Of a stretch of 11,933 nucleotides of DNA, positions 5,924-11,933 are shown one piece after another. The notes below the pieces were generated by a model. The model had not been told where the DNA came from, did no database searches, and worked only from the letters and a program-made list of their open reading frames with translations. Position numbers and translations under genes: made by a program. Source of the stretch: CAYTTA01 sp964440655. GTDB taxonomy: Bacteria > Bacteroidota > Rhodothermia > Balneolales > Balneolaceae. Numbering within the stretch: position 1 is the stretch's first letter; each line of letters opens with the position of its first letter. The stretch lies in NCBI GenBank assembly GCA_964440655.1, contig CAYTTA010000064.1:1-11933 (forward strand), read 5' to 3'.

Positions 5924-6270
5924 CTTGTACTCCGGATTAATAGCTGCAGTTGATATCGATGAACAACCTTGAATGAGGTAAATATCCGATTGTTTTGAGC
6001 TCTTGGCAAACCGGAGCCGGCTTGAAAACCGAATCGGACGATTGGATTGAGCTATCTGGCTATTTACGCTTTTTGGTTTGCTGGAAATGCATCGCATGAG
6101 AGCAGATGGATAGAAGATATCCACAATCTTCCATAGTCCAAATTAGCCTGATGATATGCTTTAAGCCATGCTTCCAATTCACGATCCATAGTCTGTTCCA
6201 TTGCAGTACAAATACATTTTATCTATTATCCGCCAAGGGATTATAACTGGGGAGTGAAGTATCTGGATTC
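5924..6270. other. Intergenic stretch between divergent genes
   Basis: This stretch of about 347 bp lies between the starts of the minus-strand CMD-family gene and the plus-strand J-domain gene, so promoters for both should lie here. Apart from one weak 45-codon minus-strand ORF (6064-6201), no gene is recognised. The CMD reading frame stays open to 6124 without family resemblance. GGGGAG at about 6249 lies too far from the J-domain start to be an ideal ribosome-binding site. Confidence 0.4.
6064..6201 (-). CDS. Possible small ORF or N-terminal gene fragment
   Basis: An ATG-started frame of 45 residues begins MEQTMDRELEAWLKAYHQAN, which looks like a natural amphipathic helix, and continues DYGRLWISS before degenerating to a stop. 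The first 27 or so residues could be the true N-terminus of a longer protein whose remainder has been lost, in keeping with other remnants nearby. There is no clear ribosome-binding site and the family is not recognised. It may be spurious. Confidence 0.25.
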   Translation of the reverse strand: MEQTMDRELEAWLKAYHQANLDYGRLWISSIHLLSCDAFPANQKA

Positions 6271-6945
6271 ATGATCAAAGATTACTACAAGCTGTTGGGG
6301 ATCTCTAATGAGGCAACGTTAAAAGAAATAAAAAAAGCTTTCAGAAGGTTTGCTCTACAATACCACCCTGACCGAAACAAAGATGAAAATACCGGACTTA
6401 AGTTTATTGAGATTACCGAAGCGTATGAAGTCCTGAAAGATCCTTCCAAGAGAGCTGAATATGACAGGCTCTACACCATTTATATATTAAATCAATCTGA
6501 GCCGGAATCTCAGGATTCTGATTCAGATTTTACCAATAAGTGGGAATCATCTTTTAACGAGTGGGCTGATTTTGGTCGACAAAACGGTATCGTGGTTCAT
6601 AGCTCGGAGCCCCCGAGACTTGCTCGAGGGCTGCATCAGATACCAGACATTCTTCAAGCCGGGCTCCGATCGGAACACAGCCATCTGAGCCTGATGCATG
6701 GAGAGGTTTTCAAGCCATCTGATGAATGGCCGGAGCCCATTTTTCATTTCTTCCTTTGGAGGCTTGCAACCTCCATCACTGCCCTAACATTCGAGCGCCT
6801 AACCTCAATTCCCTTGAACCATGAGCTCATCCTCAAACCCCACCCAGCAAGACCATCATCAGATCAATTACATCGAATTCAAAATGACCGATCTGGATGC
6901 GGCCAGGAAATTCTACCAGAGTGCCTTCGGTTGGAATTTCAATGA
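6271..6945 (+). CDS. J-domain (DnaJ-like) co-chaperone, truncated with an aberrant tail
   Basis: Residues 1-68 form a complete J domain, the part of Hsp40 proteins that stimulates the ATPase of DnaK. It starts IKDYYKLLGISNEATLKEIK, carries the essential HPD at residues 32-34 and continues FIEITEAYEVLKDPSKRAEY. An acidic linker and SFNEWADFGRQ (to about residue 104, near 6582) still look native. After that the translation (NGIVVHSSEPPRLARGL and onward) is not protein-like. It continues for about 120 residues over non-coding sequence and into another frame of the VOC gene at 6821. The native C-terminus is thus lost and the nominal 224-residue product carries a random tail. The G/F, zinc-finger and CTD regions of true DnaJ are absent, so this is a stand-alone J protein. 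The J domain itself may still work. Confidence 0.7.
   Translation: MIKDYYKLLGISNEATLKEIKKAFRRFALQYHPDRNKDENTGLKFIEITEAYEVLKDPSKRAEYDRLYTIYILNQSEPESQDSDSDFTNKWESSFNEWADFGRQNGIVVHSSEPPRLARGLHQIPDILQAGLRSEHSHLSLMHGEVFKPSDEWPEPIFHFFLWRLATSITALTFERLTSIPLNHELILKPHPARPSSDQLHRIQNDRSGCGQEILPECLRLEFQ
6586..6820. other. Non-coding, inverted-repeat-rich stretch behind the J domain
   Basis: No gene is recognised between the end of native J-protein sequence and the VOC start. The stretch contains short complementary segments. One example is GAG/CTC-centred pairing in cccccgagacttgctcgagg (about 6609-6628) with one bulged base. Others are several copies of a gctccg/cggagc core (near 6603, 6662 and 6731) in both orientations. 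On the minus strand a 66-residue ORF (6547-6747) is open but resembles no family. It may be a dispersed non-coding repeat that was inserted into, or fused to, the J-protein gene. Confidence 0.35.
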
Positions 6946-7195
6946 CTACGGCCCGGAGTACAGCGGCATCCAAACGCCGGACGGCGGAGAAATCGGGGGA
7001 TTCAGCCACTCTCCTGGCGACAAGAATCACGGCCCGCTAATCGTTCTCTACTCAACCGATCTGGAGCAGAGCCTGGAAGCGGTAAAACGCGCAGGCGGAG
7101 AGATCACTCGGGAGCCTTTTGAATTCCCGGGCGGGCGCCGGTTTCAATTCAGGGATCCGAGTGGAAACGAACTGGGGGTCTGGTCGGATAAGTAA
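6821..7195 (+). CDS. VOC family (glyoxalase-like) protein
   Basis: A 124-residue, single-module vicinal-oxygen-chelate protein. The opening strand and helix are INYIEFKMTDLDAARKFYQS followed by AFGWNFNDYGPEY. Strand GGEIGGF and the second half LIVLYSTDLEQSLEAVKRAG, EITREPFEFPG and FRDPSGNELGVW complete the paired beta-alpha-beta-beta-beta units. The strand Glu (NYIEF) and the terminal Glu (GNELGVW) occupy usual metal-ligand positions. This subfamily includes glyoxalase and dioxygenase relatives whose substrates are mostly undefined. ATG 6821 gives a normal length, though its Shine-Dalgarno site is weak. It overlaps only the aberrant tail of the J-protein ORF, which supports that tail not being native. 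It is convergent with tctA. The frame is intact. Confidence 0.85.
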   Translation: MSSSSNPTQQDHHQINYIEFKMTDLDAARKFYQSAFGWNFNDYGPEYSGIQTPDGGEIGGFSHSPGDKNHGPLIVLYSTDLEQSLEAVKRAGGEITREPFEFPGGRRFQFRDPSGNELGVWSDK

Positions 7196-7209
7196 CGGTG
7201 CCGACGCTG

Positions 7210-7277
7210 CTCAGGTCCAGGCACCGCTCAGGTCCAGGCACCACTCAGGTCCCGGTGCTGTTCAGGCCCCGACACCG
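7210..7277. repeat. 17 bp tandem repeat, four copies, overlapping the tctA stop
   Basis: Units at 7210-7226, 7227-7243, 7244-7260 and 7261-7277 share ctcaggtccaggcaccg. The first two differ by one base and the next two are increasingly divergent; a weaker fifth unit may precede them. The last unit contains the tctA stop codon (7262-7264) and encodes its final residues SGVGA, so the array has grown into, or out of, the end of the gene. It lies between convergent genes. Weak complementarity (caggcacc against ggtgctg) allows hairpins, but no T run is present. Confidence 0.85.
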
Positions 7278-8911
7278 CTCACACCTTCCGGCTTCCTCCG
7301 AAAATTCTGCCAGATCGCCCAGACCCACATCCCGATAAAGAGAATCCCGAGTCCGGCTGAGATCGGCCGGCTGAAGAAGGGCAGAAGAATGCCATCGGCA
7401 CCAGTGATGGTCTGGATGAATCGCTCCTCGAGCGGCCCTCCCAGAATCATCCCGAGTACAACCGGTCCCAGGGGGATGGCCCTCCGCTCCAGAAAGAAGC
7501 CAAAACCTCCCATGAAGAGCATCACAATGACATCAAAATAGCTTCCCTGAATGGCGTAGGAACCGATGATACAGAAGACCAGAATGACCGGCAGCAGGAT
7601 TCGCTGGGGGATTCCGATCACAAATCGCCCTGCTTTGATGGCGAAGTACCCGATGATGAAAAGCGCGATGTTGGCCATGAAAAAGGCCGAATAGATGCTG
7701 TAGACCAGCACCGGTTGCTGCATGAAGATCTCGGGACCCGGGGTTAGATTTTTCATCAACAGAACACCGATCACAATGGCGGTGACGGAATCACCCGGAA
7801 TTCCGAAAACCAGGGCAGGAATCCAGCAGCCGGCCAGGGCTGACCCGTTGGATACGGAGGCATCCGATATTCCTTCCAGAGATCCTTTTCCATAGAGTTC
7901 CGGTTTCTTGCTCGAACGCTTGGAGAGCGCTACAGAGACCCAGGAGGCGATATCCACCCCGGCTCCTGGCAACATGCCGATCAGTGATCCGAGCACTCCG
8001 GAACGCAAGAAGGCACGTTTTCGCCGCGCCATCATCGCCAGAGGGGCTTTGTAGACAGCAGAAAGCGGATTCACAATCGCTCTGCGGAAAAAGCTCTCCT
8101 TTGAGGCATGACCCGCCGAATCCCCTGCCTTCCCGGTGCCTTCAGAACCCGCAACGCCATCAATCCCGCTTTCCGCCTTCGCACCGGCCGACCCGTCGAT
8201 CGTCGCCGCCTTCGTGGCATCACCCGCAAAAAGCCCCATGGCGACGGCACTCCGAAGCACTTCCGAGAGTCCGAACAGACCGATCATTGCCGGAATAAAG
8301 CTGATCCCCTGATAGAGTTGCGGAATCCCGAAGGTGAACCGCGCCTCGGTATGTACAGCGCTCAGTCCCACGGTGGCAAAGAGCAATCCTATCAGAAGGC
8401 CCAGAAGAGATTTGAGCATGTTGTCCCGCGCCACGATCACCGCAGAGCTGAGCCCGAGCAGATAGAGCCAGAAATACTCCGCCACACTGAACATCGTCGC
8501 CACCCGGGCTAGCTGGCTTCCAAGCGTCACCAGGACAACGGTACCGAAAAGTCCCCCAAAAACACTGGCGGTCAGACCCGTTCCGAGGGACCGATCTGTT
8601 TCGCCTCTTCGTGTAAATGCATATAGATCATCCACGTAGGCGGCCGAGGCGGGGGTACCCGGTATACGCAAAAGTGCTGAGGGAATGTCACCGGAGAAGA
8701 TGGCGCAGGCTGTGATCGTCGCAATCGCCGCAAGTGCCGGAATCGGGTCCATCCAGTAGGTGATCGGCACGAAGAGAGCCACCGCCATCGTGGCCGTCAG
8801 ACCGGGGATCGCCCCCATCAGAATCCCGTAGAGAGCAGACAGGAAGATCACACCCCAGATGTAGGGGGAGAAGACAACAATTTGCAGGGTTTCGGAGAGG
8901 GCTTCAATCAT
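7262..8911 (-). CDS. tctA: Tripartite tricarboxylate transporter large permease subunit TctA
   Basis: The 549-residue inner-membrane TctA subunit carries out solute translocation in TTT-family transporters, which take up carboxylates such as citrate with a periplasmic binding protein. Signatures are the first re-entrant motif GAIPGLTATMAVALF (33-47) and LLRIPGTPASAAYV (80-93). The second motif GMLPGAGVDIASW (312-324) and the SNGSALAGCWIPALVFGIPG segment (355-374) follow. Multiple hydrophobic helices span the protein. The family is usually about 500 residues; the excess is largely a low-complexity loop at about 230-273 rich in Gly, Ala, Ser, Asp and Lys. The start ATG 8909-8911 lies 13 bp behind the stop of the TctC-TctB fusion, so the two form an operon. 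Shine-Dalgarno is weak. The C-terminal codons lie in a 17 bp repeat. The substrate is not determinable. Confidence 0.93.
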   Translation of the reverse strand: MIEALSETLQIVVFSPYIWGVIFLSALYGILMGAIPGLTATMAVALFVPITYWMDPIPALAAIATITACAIFSGDIPSALLRIPGTPASAAYVDDLYAFTRRGETDRSLGTGLTASVFGGLFGTVVLVTLGSQLARVATMFSVAEYFWLYLLGLSSAVIVARDNMLKSLLGLLIGLLFATVGLSAVHTEARFTFGIPQLYQGISFIPAMIGLFGLSEVLRSAVAMGLFAGDATKAATIDGSAGAKAESGIDGVAGSEGTGKAGDSAGHASKESFFRRAIVNPLSAVYKAPLAMMARRKRAFLRSGVLGSLIGMLPGAGVDIASWVSVALSKRSSKKPELYGKGSLEGISDASVSNGSALAGCWIPALVFGIPGDSVTAIVIGVLLMKNLTPGPEIFMQQPVLVYSIYSAFFMANIALFIIGYFAIKAGRFVIGIPQRILLPVILVFCIIGSYAIQGSYFDVIVMLFMGGFGFFLERRAIPLGPVVLGMILGGPLEERFIQTITGADGILLPFFSRPISAGLGILFIGMWVWAIWQNFRRKPEGVSGVGA

Positions 8912-8924
8912 GCAGTCTGACCAG

Positions 8925-10286
8925 TTACCAACCCAAAAGGCCCCAAGGTAAAGGGACCCTTAGATAAACGGCGAATATTTGATAACAAAGCGGAACGAGA
9001 ATAAATACAATCAGCAGGGCTGTCGACCAGCGGGTACCATTTACCAGAAGGAGAAGAAGCAGTATGAGTCCTGCCGTGATAATAAAACCGAGAAGTTCGG
9101 CCAGGAGAAGATAGGCGATCACCGCCCCGGCCATCCATGCCATGCTGGCGTACCCCTCCTTCATGATGGCCCCGGCGGTCTCCACCAGACGCAGTTCCCC
9201 CCAGGATCCAAGGATGATCAGAATCAGCCCGATCCCGCCGAGAATAAGATAGGGAAAGAGCATGGGGCCATATTTCTGGGAGACGACCGCCTGAAATGCG
9301 GCGCTCTGCAGGATCTCCCCATAGGTCCGGTTCTCCTCTTCCAGGAACTCGAGATACTCATCGCGGTTCTCATTGCTCACTCCGAATCCCGACTGCGCCA
9401 GAAATCTCTGAAATTCATCGCTTCGAAGAACTTTTTCGACCGATTCGAGAAGCACTTCGTAGGGCTCTGCCTGGATCCCTTTCGGAACGGCCAGCCCGCG
9501 CCAGGTCTGACTGGTCCAGTCATACCCCTCCTCGCGGAATGTGGGGATGTCTGGATGGCCTGCCAGCCTCTCGTCCGACATCACCCCGAGCATCCGGATC
9601 TCCCCCGCCTCATAGAGCGTTCGCGCCTCGGCCGGGCTCACCACCACCATATCGACCCCGCCCGCCATCAGCTCCTGCAGCGATGGACCGGATCCGTTAA
9701 TCGATATCCAGGTCACCGCATCGGCCGGAAGATCTGCCGCCAGCAGCCACCCTGCCAGGCTCACATGCCAGACCCCGCCAAAAGCCGTTCCGGCCCCGCG
9801 GAGCCGCCCCGGGTTCTCCCGGATCGCCTGTTCCAGTTCCTTCAGGGTCTGCCATGGTGCATCGTTCCGCACAAAAAGGGCCCCGAAATCCTGATTGACC
9901 TTCATCAGCGGCTGGTAATCCTCCCAGGTGATGTTGGTCAGCCCTCTCCAGTGGAGCATGTTGATCTCGGCCGTGAGCAGGGTCATGTTGTAGCCATCGG
10001 GCCGTGACAATGCGCCCCGGGTATGGCCTGTAACACCCGCACCCCCCGTGGCATTGATTACGTTGACAGGAACCCCCATCTCCTGTTCAAGCTGGAAGGC
10101 CAGCTGTCGTGCAATCTGGTCGGTACCGCCGCCTGCCGACCAGGGACAGATAAGAAGGATCGGCCGGTCGGGATAGGTAGTCTGACGGGCGCATCCGGCC
10201 GCCAGCATCAGCAGCACCAGCCACAGCAGTTTGCGTACGTTAAAAAACTCCGGACCCTTTCCGGCAGGATTGCACATACTGTTCAT
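8925..10286 (-). CDS. Fused TctC-TctB: lipoprotein solute-binding protein joined to the small membrane subunit of a TTT transporter
   Basis: One uninterrupted 453-residue ORF holds two normally separate subunits. An N-terminal lipoprotein signal (LLWLVLLMLAAGC, Cys32) precedes a TctC/Bug-type binding domain with PWSAGGGTDQIARQLA (48-63), NATGGAGVTGH (78-88), DGYNMTLL and a Bug-like C-terminal helix ending EFLEEENRTYGEIL (to about 327). After a short link, SQKYGPMLFPYLILGGIG begins a TctB domain with about four hydrophobic segments ending LRVPLPWGLLGW. The usual first TctB helix is absent. The join falls at the periplasmic GPxxFP loop, so the binding domain stays periplasmic while the rest threads the inner membrane. 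If Cys32 is lipidated and kept in the inner membrane, the binding protein is anchored at both ends. Start: ATG 10284-10286, or the Met three codons later. No separate tctB or tctC is present nearby. It is the first gene of an operon with tctA. Confidence 0.9.
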   Translation of the reverse strand: MNSMCNPAGKGPEFFNVRKLLWLVLLMLAAGCARQTTYPDRPILLICPWSAGGGTDQIARQLAFQLEQEMGVPVNVINATGGAGVTGHTRGALSRPDGYNMTLLTAEINMLHWRGLTNITWEDYQPLMKVNQDFGALFVRNDAPWQTLKELEQAIRENPGRLRGAGTAFGGVWHVSLAGWLLAADLPADAVTWISINGSGPSLQELMAGGVDMVVVSPAEARTLYEAGEIRMLGVMSDERLAGHPDIPTFREEGYDWTSQTWRGLAVPKGIQAEPYEVLLESVEKVLRSDEFQRFLAQSGFGVSNENRDEYLEFLEEENRTYGEILQSAAFQAVVSQKYGPMLFPYLILGGIGLILIILGSWGELRLVETAGAIMKEGYASMAWMAGAVIAYLLLAELLGFIITAGLILLLLLLVNGTRWSTALLIVFILVPLCYQIFAVYLRVPLPWGLLGW

Positions 10287-10401
10287 TTCCGGATTTCACC
10301 GGTTCTACATTGAAAGAGAGCAGGAATTACGGTTTATTCTTTTTAAGAAACAAGCGGCAACCATCCGGATTTTGGACCGGGAAGAACTTTTCCTTGTTGA
10401 T
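10287..10401. promoter_or_regulatory. Divergent promoter region between tctCB-tctA and the TANGO2-permease pair
   Basis: These 115 bases separate two divergently transcribed units and must carry or adjoin both promoters unless transcription enters from farther away. An AT-rich core (about 10330-10350, tttattctttttaag) is the most promoter-like part. No convincing operator palindrome or clear consensus -35/-10 pair is visible, so individual sites are not assigned. Confidence 0.4.
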
Positions 10402-11196
10402 ATGTGCCTGATCGTCTTTTCATACCGGCAGCATCCGAAATACGATCTCATCTTTGCCGCCAACCGGGATGAGTTCTTCAGGCGACCTGCCCGGGAAGCC
10501 CGTTTCTGGCCGGAGCATCCGCACCTGCTGGCCGGAAAGGATCTCGAGGCGGGCGGAACCTGGATGGGAATCACCACCGGGGGACACTTTTCCGCCATCA
10601 CCAACTACCGGGACATGTCCGTGCACAAGGAGAACGCCCCCAGCCGGGGTCATCTCGTGCTCGATTACCTCATTCAGGAACAGGATCCGGAAGCATTTCT
10701 TCATCAGATCGATGAGAAGGCTGATCTCTACAACGGCTTCAATCTGCTGATGGGAACGATCGACAAGCTGCTCTACTACTCCAACCAGACCCGGCGCATC
10801 CAGACGATCCGCCCTGGCCTCTACGGACTGAGCAACCATCTGCTCAACACCCCCTGGCCCAAGGTGGAACGGGCACGCCACCAGCTGCAGGATCTCCTTG
10901 ACCGGGATGCGGTCACCGAAGAGAATCTTCTCCGGCTGCTTATGGATGGCCGCCCCGCCCCGGATGAGGAGCTTCCCGATACCGGACTGCCGAAGGAGCT
11001 TGAGCGGGCGGTCTCTTCCATATTTATCAAATCCTCCCACTACGGCACGCGGGCATCCACCGTACTGCTGATCGACAAACAGGGAGAGGTGACCTTCTGC
11101 GAACGGAGGCATGGTCCGGAAATCGAAGATGCAGACAGCCGGTATCTCTTTCAGATCGGAACCGGGTCGAACCTTTCGGCCGCTCCGGGTAGATGA
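10402..11196 (+). CDS. TANGO2/NRDE-family protein
   Basis: A 264-residue TANGO2-family protein (NRDE domain). The hallmark start MCLIVFSYRQHPKYDLIFAA is followed by NRDEFFRRPAREARFW, giving Cys2 next to the initiator Met and the Asn-Arg-Asp-Glu motif that names the family. Then comes AGKDLEAGGTWMGITTGGHF, ITNYRD, the SRGHLVLDYL segment and, near the C-terminus, SSHYGTRASTVLLID. An Ntn-hydrolase-like fold is assumed for the family. The human homologue is linked to metabolic crisis and has been proposed to act in lipid or haem handling; the bacterial role is unsettled. Met at 10402 is chosen over the longer ORF (from 10231) because homologues begin MC. Shine-Dalgarno is weak. The TGA overlaps the next ATG as ATGA, so it is coupled to the APC permease. 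Length is normal. Confidence 0.92.
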   Translation: MCLIVFSYRQHPKYDLIFAANRDEFFRRPAREARFWPEHPHLLAGKDLEAGGTWMGITTGGHFSAITNYRDMSVHKENAPSRGHLVLDYLIQEQDPEAFLHQIDEKADLYNGFNLLMGTIDKLLYYSNQTRRIQTIRPGLYGLSNHLLNTPWPKVERARHQLQDLLDRDAVTEENLLRLLMDGRPAPDEELPDTGLPKELERAVSSIFIKSSHYGTRASTVLLIDKQGEVTFCERRHGPEIEDADSRYLFQIGTGSNLSAAPGR

Positions 11197-11933
11197 GCTC
11201 AGTACCGGAACAGCGGCTGCGACGGGAGATCCGTACCCCCGGTGCCATCCTGATGGGGCTCGGATCGATCATCGGAACAGGGATTTTCGTAAGCGTTGCT
11301 ATTGCCACCCGGGCAGCCGGAAACGGTGTGATCCCCGCCATCCTGCTCTCCTCCATCCTGGCCATTCTGAACGGATTGAGCAGTGCCCAGCTGGCTGCCG
11401 CACATCCGATGAGCGGAGGAACCTATGAATATGCGAACCGGTTCCTCGGGCCCTGGTCCGGATTCACTGCCGGCTGGATGTTCCTGGCCGCCAAATCCGC
11501 CTCGGCGGCAACTGCCGTTCTCGGCGCTGTGGGGTACATCTTTTATGCAGCCGATCTGGATGCATCCCGCTTGGAAATAACAGGTGCCAGCCTGTTGATC
11601 CTGCTTCTGATGACGTGGCTGGTTTCCCGGGGCATCCGCCGGAGCAACCGGGCCAACGGGACAATCGTACTCTTTACTTTTTTGGGGCTGACGGTGTTCG
11701 TCGCCGCCGGGTTCTATTATTTCGGAACGCCGGAACAGCTTCTGGCTGATGTTTTTGCGGGGCCCTTCACTTCGGATTCTTTCTCCTTCTCTTCCGTCCT
11801 TCACGGTACCGCTCTCATGTTTGTCGCCTTTACCGGCTACGGCAGGATCGCCACTCTGGGGGAAGAGGTCCTGGATCCCCGCAGAACCATTCCCCGCGCC
11901 ATTATCCAGACCATGATCCTGATCGTGATCCTC
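11193..11933 (+). CDS. APC-family amino-acid permease (partial, runs off the window)
   Basis: The open frame from ATG 11193 to the window end gives 247 residues without a stop. It is an amino acid-polyamine-organocation (APC) transporter. Family marks are the helix-1 motif GSIIGTGIFVSVA (about 24-36), which holds the unwound GxG substrate site. AAHPMSGGTYEYANRFLGPW follows, leading into helix 3 (SGFTAGWMFLAAKSASAA). The later conserved loop is FTGYGRIATLGEEV followed by LDPRRTIPRAI. About six hydrophobic helices are visible, half of the usual twelve, and the C-terminal half lies beyond the window. The start overlaps the TANGO2 stop by ATGA. Inner-membrane proton-coupled uptake or exchange of amino acids is expected; the specific substrate is not readable. 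The sequence is intact as far as seen. Confidence 0.92.
   Translation, partial: MSSVPEQRLRREIRTPGAILMGLGSIIGTGIFVSVAIATRAAGNGVIPAILLSSILAILNGLSSAQLAAAHPMSGGTYEYANRFLGPWSGFTAGWMFLAAKSASAATAVLGAVGYIFYAADLDASRLEITGASLLILLLMTWLVSRGIRRSNRANGTIVLFTFLGLTVFVAAGFYYFGTPEQLLADVFAGPFTSDSFSFSSVLHGTALMFVAFTGYGRIATLGEEVLDPRRTIPRAIIQTMILIVIL

Noticed and set aside
5923..6124. N-terminal extension of the CMD-family protein
   Set aside because: The added 67 residues are unlike protein. A GGAG site six bases before the internal ATG, together with the family length, supports the shorter form.
1..6820. Integron cassette array (small VOC, SRPBCC, DoxX and DUF2200 genes are frequent cassette cargo)
   Set aside because: Genes lie on both strands, no attC-like sites with paired RYYYAAC/GTTRRRY cores were found between them, and no integrase is visible.
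8979..10007. A 342-residue plus-strand open frame
   Set aside because: It is antisense to the TctC-TctB fusion and rich in His, Pro, Gln and Arg, typical of the reverse strand of a GC-rich gene.
10231..10401. N-terminal extension of the TANGO2-family protein
   Set aside because: The family begins MC-(L/T)-(I/V) with Cys2 conserved, which places the start at 10402; the extension would overlap the tctCB start region.
10420..11112. A 230-residue minus-strand open frame
   Set aside because: It is antisense to the well-supported TANGO2-family gene and has no protein-family features.
11199..11804. A 201-residue minus-strand open frame
   Set aside because: It is antisense to the APC permease. The plus frame has all expected membrane motifs and stays open to the window end.

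Overview
The window looks like a chromosomal contig, probably metagenomic, from a Gram-negative marine or saline bacterium. My best guess is the Bacteroidota/Balneolota group. The hints are an acid-tailed lipoprotein with a WF...LDP...NI..SF type core, weak or absent Shine-Dalgarno sites before several genes, and the gene mix. No rRNA, tRNA or universal marker gene is present, so the assignment is tentative. A run of exactly 100 N (5355-5454) marks a scaffold gap, so the two sides may not be truly adjacent at the stated distance.

There are two zones. The left zone (1 to about 6,800) is a loose collection of short genes on both strands, and many are broken. It holds a 3-hydroxyacyl-CoA dehydrogenase cut after its NAD-binding domain, the C-terminal remnant of a PhnB/VOC protein, and a methyltransferase with an internal deletion and frame change. 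It also holds a start-less charged ORF, a DoxX-like protein without its first membrane helix, a DUF2200 gene running into the gap, and a J-domain protein with a foreign tail. Intact genes lie between them: a zinc-ribbon protein, an SRPBCC/AHSA1 protein, a two-helix membrane protein, an acidic lipoprotein and a carboxymuconolactone-decarboxylase-like protein. Short tandem duplications, often with a 16-17 bp unit, recur between the genes.

The right zone (about 6,821 to the end) is visibly more GC-rich and intact. It begins with a VOC/glyoxalase-like protein. Next comes a minus-strand tripartite tricarboxylate transporter (TTT) operon in which the solute-binding protein TctC and the small membrane subunit TctB are fused into one 453-residue lipoprotein, followed 13 bp later by TctA. 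Divergent from it, a TANGO2/NRDE-family gene overlaps by ATGA with an APC-family amino-acid permease that runs off the window.

The main biological points are the TctC-TctB fusion (with an unusual Gly/Ala/Ser-rich loop in its partner TctA), the TANGO2-permease coupling, and the dense set of gene remnants and 16-17 bp tandem repeats in the left zone. I see no CRISPR array, integrase, transposase or recognisable defence system.
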